DNA of 64,000 nucleotides, from assembly GCA_046349315.1 (NCBI GenBank), contig JAXMCQ010000003.1:1-64000 (forward strand). Reading direction: 5' to 3'. The position numbers and the translations under genes were made by a program. Shown here in pieces: positions 8,702-15,609 of this stretch; positions within the stretch are counted from its first letter, which is position 1; every line of letters starts with the position of its first letter. Below the pieces are notes generated by a model. The model had not been told where the DNA came from, made no database searches, and worked only from the letters and a program-made list of their open reading frames with translations. The stretch comes from JAEUMG01 sp046349315 (lineage in GTDB: Bacteria; Pseudomonadota; Alphaproteobacteria; Rhizobiales; Aestuariivirgaceae).

Positions 8702-10011
8702 CACTCGTATCTCAAGGCTTCAACAGGGTCGAGGCGCGCTGCGCGCCAGGAGGGATAAAGCGTCGCCGTGAATGACAAGGCGAGCGCCATGAGCGCCACC
8801 CATGCCGTCTGGGATGGCTCAATATCGGCCGGCAATTGGGTGAGGAAGTAGATCTCCTTCGGAAAGACCCGCGTCCCGAAAACGGCTTCAACCCAGCCCT
8901 GGATGCGGTCGATGTTGACGGCAAACAGGACACCAAGCATCACGCCGGCAATGGTACCGACAACGCCGATTGCGGCACCGGTCATGAAGAAAACGCGCTG
9001 GATGGCGCCGCGCGTGGCGCCCATGGTGCGCAGGATCGCGATGTCATGCGCCTTGTCCTTCACCAGCATGATCATGCCGGAAATCACATTGAAGGCGGCA
9101 ACGAGGATGATCAGCGCCAGGATAAAGAACATCACGTTGCGTTCGACCGCCAGCGCAGTGAAGAAGGTCTGATTGCGGCCCTTCCACGTCAAGATCGAGT
9201 AGCCCGGGCCGACGGCGTCGATGATCGCCGGAAGGTAAGAATCGATTTGCTCAGGCCTATCGATCGTGATTTCGATCGCCGAGACACCCGATTCCGAGAC
9301 GAAATACTCCTGGGCGTCGGCCATCGGCATGTAGATCATGCCGTCGTCATAGAGCGACATGCCCGCTTCGAAGATGCCCACGACCGTGAAATCGCGAATG
9401 CGCGGGGCATTGCCCATCACGGTATCGGGTCCTTCAGGCGAGATAATCGTCAATGTACTGCCAGGCCCGAGCAAGTGCTTGTCGGCAAGTCCGCGCCCGA
9501 TAATGATGCCATCCGCCTTGTCGAAACCGTCCAGCGTGGGCTGCTCATCAATCATGTTCGGATCTTTGAAGGCGGTGATGAGCTTATCGTTCTGAAGGCC
9601 CTTCATCTGCTTCAAGTCCGCTTCGGTGACGCCGTGAACCAACACGAAACTGCTGGTAACGGAAGACGTCGCAAGCGCCTGGCCTTCGACAAAGGGAACC
9701 ACGCTCTCGACGCCCGGAATCAGGGAGAGTCGCTCGGCTATCGGCTTGAAGTTGGCAATCGGTTCGCGGTCTTCCGAGACGATCGTAGCGTGGCCACTGA
9801 AGCCAAGGATCTTGTTCAACAGTTCGGTGCGAAAGCCGTTCATCACGGCCATCACGACAATTAGCGTCGCAACGCCAAGCATGATGCCCAGGAAGGAGAA
9901 GATCGAAATGACCGATATGAAGCCTTCGCGACGGCGGGCCCGCAAATAGCGCAGCGCAAGCAGCCGTTCAAAGCCGGCAAAGGGGGGCGTATCGCCGGCG
10001 GCGCGGTTCAT
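8701..10011 (-). CDS. lolC: Lipoprotein-releasing ABC transporter permease, LolC/LolE type
   Basis: The membrane component of the Lol release complex. The 436-residue protein has the family layout: one TM helix after the conserved FISVISIFSFLGIMLGVATL (about residues 30-55), a large periplasmic domain, then three TM helices in the C-terminal third ending in ARLDPVEALRYE. Only one permease gene is present, as is usual in alphaproteobacteria, where a single LolC/E-like protein (sometimes called LolF) probably acts as a homodimer. The start shares one base with the proS stop (TGATG), so proS-lolC-lolD form one operon. Confidence 0.92.
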   Translation of the reverse strand: MNRAAGDTPPFAGFERLLALRYLRARRREGFISVISIFSFLGIMLGVATLIVVMAVMNGFRTELLNKILGFSGHATIVSEDREPIANFKPIAERLSLIPGVESVVPFVEGQALATSSVTSSFVLVHGVTEADLKQMKGLQNDKLITAFKDPNMIDEQPTLDGFDKADGIIIGRGLADKHLLGPGSTLTIISPEGPDTVMGNAPRIRDFTVVGIFEAGMSLYDDGMIYMPMADAQEYFVSESGVSAIEITIDRPEQIDSYLPAIIDAVGPGYSILTWKGRNQTFFTALAVERNVMFFILALIILVAAFNVISGMIMLVKDKAHDIAILRTMGATRGAIQRVFFMTGAAIGVVGTIAGVMLGVLFAVNIDRIQGWVEAVFGTRVFPKEIYFLTQLPADIEPSQTAWVALMALALSFTATLYPSWRAARLDPVEALRYE

Positions 10012-11333
10012 CAGGCGTTGAAGCGTCCCACGATTTCAGTCAACGGAACATTCGAGCGCTCACCGCTGCGCCGGTTCTTGACCTCAGCGATCCCATCCTT
10101 CAGGCCGCGCGGCCCGATGATCACCTGCCAGGGCAATCCGATCAAATCCATGGTCGCGAATTTCGCACCGGGACGCGCATCGGTATCGTCGTAGAGTATC
10201 TCAACGCCTTTTGCGCTCAACTCATCATAAATCCTCTGGCAGGCAGCGTCGGTGTCGGGATCGCCGGCCTTAAGATTGATAAGTGCTACTTTGAAAGGGG
10301 CGACCGGTTCGGGCCAGATGATACCCGCATCATCGTGGCTCGCCTCGATGATAGCGCCGACGAGACGCGATACGCCGATGCCGTAGGAACCCGAAAGCAC
10401 GGTAACCGGCTGACCGTCCTTCCCCTGCACAACTGCACCCAGCGGCTCGGAATATTTCGATCCGAAGAAGAAGATATGGCCGACCTCGATGCCGCGACCC
10501 GACAGCCGGCGGTCGGTCGGAAGCTTCTCGAATTCGGCTTGCTCATGCTTGTCATCAGTCGCAGCATATTTCGAGGTAAACTCATCAACCAATTTGCCAA
10601 CCGCGGCAGTATCATCGTAATTGATTGAGAACTCCGTCCAGTCCATGTCGTAGAAATCGCGATCGAAGAAAACCTGGCTCTCGCCTGTATCGGCGAGGAT
10701 CAGAAATTCATGGCTGTCCGTGCCGCCGATCGGCCCGGTTTCGGCGCGCATCGGAATGGCCTTCAAGCCCATGCGCGCAAATGTGCGCAAGTAAGAGACG
10801 AACATCTTGTTGTAGCTGTGGCGCCCGCCCTCGGCGTCGATGTCGAAGGAATAGGCATCCTTCATCAAAAACTCGCGGCCGCGCATGACGCCGAAGCGGG
10901 GGCGGACCTCGTCGCGGAACTTCCACTGGATGTGGTAGAGGTTGCGCGGGAGATCGCGATAGCTTTGTGCGCCCTGACGGAAGATATCGGTGATCACTTC
11001 CTCATTGGTCGGACCAAACAGCATGTCGCGATCATGGCGGTCCTTGATGCGCAGCATTTCCTTGCCGTAGGCATCGTAACGGCCGGATTTGCGCCAGAGG
11101 TCGGCCGACTGGATGGTCGGCATGAGGACTTCAAGAGCGCCGGCGCGGTTCTGCTCTTCGCGCACGATCTGCTCAATCTTCTTTAGAACACGAAACCCCA
11201 AGGGCAACCAGGAGTAGCTGCCGGCCGCTTCCTGCCTGATCATGCCAGCCCGCAACATCAGCTTATGCGAGACGATCTCAGCCTCCTTCGGATCATCCCT
11301 CAGGATAGGCAAGAAATAGGCAGATAGGCGCAT
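10011..11333 (-). CDS. proS: Prolyl-tRNA synthetase, short form
   Basis: Charges tRNA-Pro. Starting at the ATG at 11333 gives MRLSAYFLPILRDDPKEAEI and 440 residues, well below the ~570 of the E. coli type. The length difference matches absence of the editing insertion domain between class II motifs 2 and 3, a known alphaproteobacterial feature. Class II landmarks are the FGPTNEEVITDIFR segment, RPRFGVMRGREFLMKDAYSF (motif 2) and SGSYGIGVSRLVGAI (motif 3), followed by the anticodon-binding domain. Upstream in-frame residues before MRLS show no homology. It heads the proS-lolC-lolD operon. No separate editing protein is visible in the window. Confidence 0.94.
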   Translation of the reverse strand: MRLSAYFLPILRDDPKEAEIVSHKLMLRAGMIRQEAAGSYSWLPLGFRVLKKIEQIVREEQNRAGALEVLMPTIQSADLWRKSGRYDAYGKEMLRIKDRHDRDMLFGPTNEEVITDIFRQGAQSYRDLPRNLYHIQWKFRDEVRPRFGVMRGREFLMKDAYSFDIDAEGGRHSYNKMFVSYLRTFARMGLKAIPMRAETGPIGGTDSHEFLILADTGESQVFFDRDFYDMDWTEFSINYDDTAAVGKLVDEFTSKYAATDDKHEQAEFEKLPTDRRLSGRGIEVGHIFFFGSKYSEPLGAVVQGKDGQPVTVLSGSYGIGVSRLVGAIIEASHDDAGIIWPEPVAPFKVALINLKAGDPDTDAACQRIYDELSAKGVEILYDDTDARPGAKFATMDLIGLPWQVIIGPRGLKDGIAEVKNRRSGERSNVPLTEIVGRFNA

Positions 11334-11457
11334 GAACGGAGAATCCTGTCGCGGGTAGCGGAAGCGTGGCCTGTTTACGCGAAACCCTACATAACTCAAG
11401 GGATGTCGGTTTTGAGGCAGGAGCGGGTCGCGTCCGGACTGTCAACCTTTCTTCACA

Positions 11458-11486
11458 TTTAACGTGACAGGCGGCAAAATTATGCT
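11458..11486 (+). promoter_or_regulatory. Candidate sigma-70 promoter of the small unit at 11.5 kb
   Basis: A TATGCT -10-like hexamer at 11481-11486 lies 17 bases after TTTAAC (11458-11463), which resembles a weak -35. It points to the short plus-strand unit that ends at the hairpin terminator 11646-11674. The -10 match is good and the -35 poor. Confidence 0.35.
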
Positions 11487-11513
11487 AGCGTGTTGCTTAA
11501 TAACGACAAGGAC

Positions 11514-11645
11514 GTGGTGTTCCAGTTGTTAGGACCCAGGTCTGGGGAGGTGTCTCCAGGTGCGCCGCGATTTAAATCGCAGGCTGTCGCCGGCAGTGGC
11601 AAGGAAGTCGCTGTTCCAATGGAGAAGAAGTACGCTGCATATTGA
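11514..11645 (+). CDS. Possible 43-residue small protein (or small RNA)
   Basis: A short frame runs from tandem GTG codons (11514 and 11517, preceded by AAGGA) to TGA at 11643-11645. It ends in ...GSGKEVAVPMEKKYAAY, which has normal-looking amino acid and codon composition. The stop is followed with no gap by an intrinsic terminator, and a promoter-like -10 lies about 28 bases upstream, so a discrete ~180-nt transcript is likely. I do not recognise the protein. The transcript could equally be a non-coding RNA. I found no match to the SRP, 6S or tmRNA landmarks I know. The 322-base gap between proS and folK holds nothing else I can support. Confidence 0.4.
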   Translation: MVFQLLGPRSGEVSPGAPRFKSQAVAGSGKEVAVPMEKKYAAY

Positions 11646-11674
11646 GGGCAAGGCTTTAGGGCCTTGCCCTTTTT
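11646..11674 (+). terminator. Intrinsic terminator overlapping the end of folK
   Basis: The arms GGGCAAGGC (11646-11654) and GCCTTGCCC (11661-11669) form a 9-bp stem followed by TTTTT (11670-11674) on the plus strand. The folK stop codon on the other strand (11656-11658) lies in the loop, so the last folK codons read through the stem. Confidence 0.85.
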
Positions 11675-12189
11675 CGCATCTGAGACTTGCTTGCGTTGCG
11701 CCTCCGCAATCGAATACCCATAAGAAGTTCTGCAGCGGTCGCTCTGGAGATTGGATGGCGCCAGAGGGGCGCGATTTCGGCCAGAGGTTTCAACACAAAG
11801 CTTCGTTCCGCAATTCCGGGATGCGGCAAGACGAGACCGGCACTTGCAGTTGCAGCCGATGCTCCGCGCAAAATCAGTCCGCGGTAGTCGAGAATATCAA
11901 GATCGAGGGTTCGCGGACCCCAACGGATAGTGCGCCTGCGGCCGGCGGCGCGCTCGATCGCATGAAACCGCGCGAGCAGTGCTTGCGGCGGAAGATGAGT
12001 TTCGATGGCGGCGACGGCGTTGACGAAATTCGGCTGGTTCGGCCGGCCAAACGGCGCCGTTTCAATCAACTGCGATGCCGAGACAAGTCTGAGCCCGTTG
12101 CGGTCCAGTTCACCAAGTGCCCGCTCGACAGCTTGACGTGGCGTCCCCCATGGCCCTGCCATATTCGCTCCCAGCGCTACAAGTATCAT
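11656..12189 (-). CDS. folK: 2-amino-4-hydroxy-6-hydroxymethyldihydropteridine diphosphokinase
   Basis: Transfers pyrophosphate from ATP to hydroxymethyldihydropterin in folate synthesis. The 177-residue protein begins MILVALGANMAGPWGTP. It shows the HPPK core motifs QLIETAPFGRPNQPNFVNAV and RWGPRTLDLDILDYRG, which includes the two metal-binding aspartates, followed by LPHPGIAERSFVLKPLAEI. The last ~15 residues are basic (RLRRRNASKSQMRKRARP) and are encoded partly by the opposite-strand terminator hairpin, so the tail may be poorly constrained. It diverges from the NYN gene. folP and folB are not in the window. Confidence 0.93.
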   Translation of the reverse strand: MILVALGANMAGPWGTPRQAVERALGELDRNGLRLVSASQLIETAPFGRPNQPNFVNAVAAIETHLPPQALLARFHAIERAAGRRRTIRWGPRTLDLDILDYRGLILRGASAATASAGLVLPHPGIAERSFVLKPLAEIAPLWRHPISRATAAELLMGIRLRRRNASKSQMRKRARP

Positions 12190-12258
12190 GATTGCGCTTG
12201 AGCGGCGATTGGCTCGCGCCTATGAAACATGCCGTATTTGAGAGTGGAGATTTGAACC

Positions 12259-12879
12259 ATGATTTTTTATCAAGATGAGCGCGTAGCGCTCTTTATCGAT
12301 GGCGCCAACCTTTATGCAACTGCAAAAGCCCTTGGCTTCGATATCGACTACAAGCGATTGCTCGGCTTCTTCCGCAAGCGATCCAGGTTGATCCGCGCCA
12401 TATACTATACCGCGCTGATGGATGATGCGGAGTATTCGCCGATCCGCCCCCTGATCGATTGGCTCGACTACAATGGCTATAAGGTGGTGACCAAGCCCGC
12501 GAAGGAATTCACCGACTCGATGGGGCGGCGGAAGATCAAAGGCAACATGGATATCGAACTCGCGATCGACGTTATGCAGCTTTCGGACAATCTCGATCAC
12601 ATTGTCTTGTTCTCGGGCGACGGCGATTTCCGCTCGCTCGTCTCGGCGGTTCAAGCCAAGGGGCGTCGGGTGAGCGTCGTTTCGACCCTGACCACGCGGC
12701 CGGCAATGGTTGCCGATGATCTGCGACGCCAGGGAGACCAGTTCATCGATCTCGCCGATCTGCGCGACGAGATCGGCCGTGACCCTGTCGAGCGCGACAC
12801 GAGGCAGCGCGACCGCGGCTATGCACCGTCGCAGTCGCCCGACCGGAATTTCGAAGAATTCGTCGACGACAATATCTGA
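12259..12879 (+). CDS. NYN-domain (LabA/DUF88) putative RNase
   Basis: A PIN-like NYN-domain protein of 206 residues. Members of this group are thought to be metal-dependent RNases, but no substrate is known for this branch. The conserved acidic residues that would bind metal are visible in LFIDGANLY, GNMDIELAIDVM and LFSGDGDFRSLV. The last ~40 residues are charged and look disordered (QRDRGYAPSQSPDRNFEEF). It is followed three bases later by the GTG of the uracil-DNA glycosylase gene. The NYN-UDG pairing is a common alphaproteobacterial neighbourhood and suggests co-transcription. Confidence 0.88.
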   Translation: MIFYQDERVALFIDGANLYATAKALGFDIDYKRLLGFFRKRSRLIRAIYYTALMDDAEYSPIRPLIDWLDYNGYKVVTKPAKEFTDSMGRRKIKGNMDIELAIDVMQLSDNLDHIVLFSGDGDFRSLVSAVQAKGRRVSVVSTLTTRPAMVADDLRRQGDQFIDLADLRDEIGRDPVERDTRQRDRGYAPSQSPDRNFEEFVDDNI

Positions 12880-12882
12880 GCC

Positions 12883-13584
12883 GTGCCGATACAAGCGGAC
12901 GGTTCGGCAGCAGAGCCCGGGCATAACTGCCCGCTTTGCCCCAGGCTCGTGGCGTTTCGCCACGATCAACGGGTGGCTCACCCGGACTGGTTCAATGCTC
13001 CGGTGCCCTCCTTTGGCGATCCGGATGCGCGGCTGTTGATCGTTGGATTGGCTCCAGGTCTGCAAGGCGCCAATCGTACCGGCCGGCCATTCACCGGCGA
13101 TTATGCCGGCCAACTGCTCTACGCCACGCTGCGCCGCTTTGGTTTTGCGCAAGGCAATTACGACGAGCGACCGGATGATGGGCTGGTATTGACGAGCGCG
13201 CTGATCACCAATGCGGTTCGCTGCGTGCCGCCCGAAAACAAACCGGTGCCGCACGAGATCAAGACCTGCCGGACTTTCCTCGAGAAGCGGATCGCCGCCC
13301 TGCCCCGGTTGGTGGCGATTGTTGCGTTGGGGCGTATCGCACATGATTCTGTGCTCTCAGCGCTGGCGCAGCGTCGGGCTGCCTTTCCATTTGCCCACGG
13401 CGCGCAACACGCAACACCTCATGTCGCGTTGTTCGATAGTTATCACTGCTCACGCTACAACACGAATACAGGCGTGCTGACGCCCGCCATGTTTGAAAGC
13501 GTATTCGCTGAGGTCAGGGCCTATCTCGACTCGAGCCAGGCCAGCATTGCGGCAGCGTCGCCGGCGGGATCCGTTACGGGATAA
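12883..13584 (+). CDS. Family 5 (UDGb-type) uracil-DNA glycosylase
   Basis: Removes uracil and probably other deaminated bases from DNA. The 233-residue protein has the UDGb signature GLAPGLQGANRTGRPFTGD, in which the usual catalytic Asp/Asn of other UDG families is absent, as expected for family 5. Two Cys pairs, CPLC near residue 16 and the Cys residues of NAVRCVPPENKP and IKTCRTFL, fit the 4Fe-4S cluster of this family. The start is GTG, three bases after the NYN stop. Its last 21 codons overlap the end of the convergent peroxiredoxin-like gene (64 bases). The Ala/Ser-rich C-terminal tail is probably not functional. Confidence 0.88.
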   Translation: MPIQADGSAAEPGHNCPLCPRLVAFRHDQRVAHPDWFNAPVPSFGDPDARLLIVGLAPGLQGANRTGRPFTGDYAGQLLYATLRRFGFAQGNYDERPDDGLVLTSALITNAVRCVPPENKPVPHEIKTCRTFLEKRIAALPRLVAIVALGRIAHDSVLSALAQRRAAFPFAHGAQHATPHVALFDSYHCSRYNTNTGVLTPAMFESVFAEVRAYLDSSQASIAAASPAGSVTG

Positions 13585-14024
13585 CGCAAGTGGCGAATGA
13601 CTCCATGGCTGGCGAAGATCGTCAGTCGCGATAGATAGGTCGTGCCGCCAGTTTCGAACACAGGCAGTTCCAATGACTTCGAGAACTGCTCGCCCGCGTC
13701 GGACAACAGGGCGAACGGAAGCGCGAAACGCTTGGCGAATTCCCTCTGATAATCCGTTGACTGAAGGCTTAGGCCGAATACTTTGACGCCGCTCTTCACA
13801 ATGTCTACATGGAGCGCGGCGTAGGCTTGAGCCTGAGGCGTCGAACCATGCGCGCCAGGGATGTTATCCCAGTCAGGCGGGTTCGGTAGGCCAGGACGTC
13901 CGGTCCAAGGGTAGCAGAAGATCACCGTGTCGCCGGGCAATCGGTGCAGATTAACTGGGGCGCCGGTCGTCGCTGGCAGTTCCACATCCGGCAATGTTTC
14001 GCCGACCCCAGCCAGCGCCCTCAA
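13521..14024 (-). CDS. Peroxiredoxin-like (AhpC/TSA fold) protein lacking the usual active-site cysteines
   Basis: A 167-residue thioredoxin-fold protein that aligns along its length with alphaproteobacterial peroxiredoxin-like proteins (IFCYPWTGRPG, then WDNIPGAHGSTPQAQAY, then VFGLSLQSTDYQREFA). In active relatives the second segment reads GCTPQ with a further Cys four residues on. Here these positions are Ser61 and Gln. The only Cys is residue 37, in the preceding strand. Thiol peroxidase activity is therefore doubtful. The start ATG at 14024 overlaps the smpB stop by four bases (ATGA), so the gene is coupled to smpB. Confidence 0.8.
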   Translation of the reverse strand: MRALAGVGETLPDVELPATTGAPVNLHRLPGDTVIFCYPWTGRPGLPNPPDWDNIPGAHGSTPQAQAYAALHVDIVKSGVKVFGLSLQSTDYQREFAKRFALPFALLSDAGEQFSKSLELPVFETGGTTYLSRLTIFASHGVIRHLRYPVTDPAGDAAAMLAWLESR

Positions 14025-14518
14025 CCCTTCTCTCGCATCAACCTTGCGCGCTCGCGATCCCAGGAGCGTTCCTTAATCGTCTCGCGCTTGTCGTGAAGTT
14101 TCTTGCCCTTGGCCAAGGCGATATCGACTTTGGCACGCCCCCGCGGATTGAAAAAGATCTTGAGCGGCACGATGGTGAGGCCCTCGCGCAAGACGCCGCC
14201 GGCAAGCTTGCCGATCTCGCGTTTATGCAAGAGCAATTTGCGCGGCCGGCGCGTTTCGTGATTGAAGCGGTTAGCTTCGCGGTATTCCGGGATATAGGCG
14301 TTGACGAGATAGAGCTCGCCGTCTTGCACCGAGGCATAGGATTCGCCGAGATTGGCCTTGCCGCCGCGCAGCGACTTGACCTCGGTGCCCTTCAATTCGA
14401 TGCCGGCCTCGTAGGTGTCCAGAATCTCGTAGTCGAAGCGTGCGCGGCGATTGTCGGCAACAACTTTGCGCGCGTCATCCTTGCGCGAGGCCTTCGCGCC
14501 ACCGCTCTTCGAAGACAT
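14021..14518 (-). CDS. smpB: SsrA (tmRNA)-binding protein
   Basis: Binds tmRNA and brings it to stalled ribosomes in trans-translation. The 165-residue protein contains the SmpB core: NRRARFDYEILDTYEAGIEL, TEVKSLRGGKANLGESYA, and the basic C-terminal tail KKLHDKRETIKERSWDRERA, which inserts into the empty mRNA channel. It starts nine bases after the dapA stop and overlaps the peroxiredoxin-like gene, so dapA-smpB-prx look co-transcribed. No tmRNA gene is visible here. Confidence 0.95.
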   Translation of the reverse strand: MSSKSGGAKASRKDDARKVVADNRRARFDYEILDTYEAGIELKGTEVKSLRGGKANLGESYASVQDGELYLVNAYIPEYREANRFNHETRRPRKLLLHKREIGKLAGGVLREGLTIVPLKIFFNPRGRAKVDIALAKGKKLHDKRETIKERSWDRERARLMREKG

Positions 14519-14527
14519 GATCCTGTC

Positions 14528-15409
14528 CTAGTTCAGAAGTCCGGCATGGACGAGCGCGTCGCGCACCTGCTTGCGGGTCGCCTCACCGGTCGGCGCAAGC
14601 GGCAGTCGGACATCCGCCTCGCACAATCCCAAGAGGTTCGCGGCATATTTCACTGGCGCGGGCGAGGTTTCGACGAACAGTGCCACATGCAGGGGCATGA
14701 GACGATCTTGGAGGGTGAGCGCCTTAGCGTAGTTGCCCGACAAAGTGGCGTCCTGGAATTCAGCGCAGAGACGCGGCGCGACGTTGGCGGTGACCGAAAT
14801 GCATCCCTTGCCGCCATGCGCGTTGAAGGCTAGCGCGGTCCCGTCCTCACCCGAGAGTTGAATGAAGTCATTGCCGGAGGCGATGCGCTGGCGCGATGGG
14901 CGCGTTAGATCGGCCGAGGCGTCCTTGGTGCCGATGATGTTCGGGCAGTCCTTGGCCAAGCGCGCAAGAGTTTCGACGGTTATGTTGGCGACGGTGCGGC
15001 CTGGAACATTGTATACGAAGATCGGAATATCGACAGCCTTGGCGATCGTCTTGAAGTGCGCGTAGAGGCCGTCCTGCGTCGGTTTGTTGTAATAGGGCAC
15101 GACGATCAACGCGGCGTCGGCGCCGGCCCTCTTGGCATGACGGGTATATTCGAGTGCTTCCTCGGTGTTGTTGGAGCCGGTTCCGGCAATGACAGGAACC
15201 CGTCCTTTTGCCTCGTCGACCGCAATTTCGATCACGAGTTTGTGTTCTTCCTCGCTGAGCGTCGGCGATTCCCCCGTGGTCCCAACCGGAACGATCCCGT
15301 GACTGCCTTCCCCAATCTGCCAGGCAATGAATTTGCGCAGCGCAGCTTCATCGACCCGACCGTTTCTGAAAGGGGTGATGAGCGCCGGTATTGAGCCGCG
15401 AAACTTCAC
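14528..15409 (-). CDS. dapA: 4-hydroxy-tetrahydrodipicolinate synthase
   Basis: Condenses pyruvate and aspartate semialdehyde at the branch point to lysine and meso-diaminopimelate. The Schiff-base lysine is in GTKDAS near residue 161, and the catalytic-triad Tyr is in FVYNVPGRT near 133. I place the start at the GTG at 15409, which has GGAG about eight bases upstream and gives MKFRGSIPALITPF and 293 residues, the normal family length. A longer in-frame reading to 15451 (also GTG) would add 14 residues without homology. It heads a likely dapA-smpB-prx operon and diverges from the transglycosylase. Confidence 0.93.
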   Translation of the reverse strand: MKFRGSIPALITPFRNGRVDEAALRKFIAWQIGEGSHGIVPVGTTGESPTLSEEEHKLVIEIAVDEAKGRVPVIAGTGSNNTEEALEYTRHAKRAGADAALIVVPYYNKPTQDGLYAHFKTIAKAVDIPIFVYNVPGRTVANITVETLARLAKDCPNIIGTKDASADLTRPSRQRIASGNDFIQLSGEDGTALAFNAHGGKGCISVTANVAPRLCAEFQDATLSGNYAKALTLQDRLMPLHVALFVETSPAPVKYAANLLGLCEADVRLPLAPTGEATRKQVRDALVHAGLLN

Positions 15410-15609
15410 GTTAGGTTGCTCCGAAACTAAGATTTTAGAAACCAAGCCCACCTAGTGTGGCGGGCTTGCCGCCCTTGGGGGACGCAAGGGTGCGACAATA
15501 GACTGTGGATTATGAAGCGGCAAGCGCGCAGGGTTGGGCGAGACCTGCCCAATCATGGTCGCAATTGCCCGCTAGGCGCGGTGGGTGACAGGGTTAAAAG
15601 TGGGGCGTG

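Noticed and set aside
11400..11680. Candidate tmRNA, SRP RNA or 6S RNA
   Set aside because: None of the diagnostic sequences I know (tag frame, GGAAGG loop of SRP RNA, 6S central bubble) is present.
11560..12201. Plus-strand frame spanning the small unit and antisense folK
   Set aside because: It crosses the intrinsic terminator and is antisense to folK; the shorter frame ending at 11645 is better supported.
12220..13344. 374-codon minus-strand frame across the NYN and UDG genes
   Set aside because: Antisense to two recognised families with conserved motifs; the translation shows no domain.
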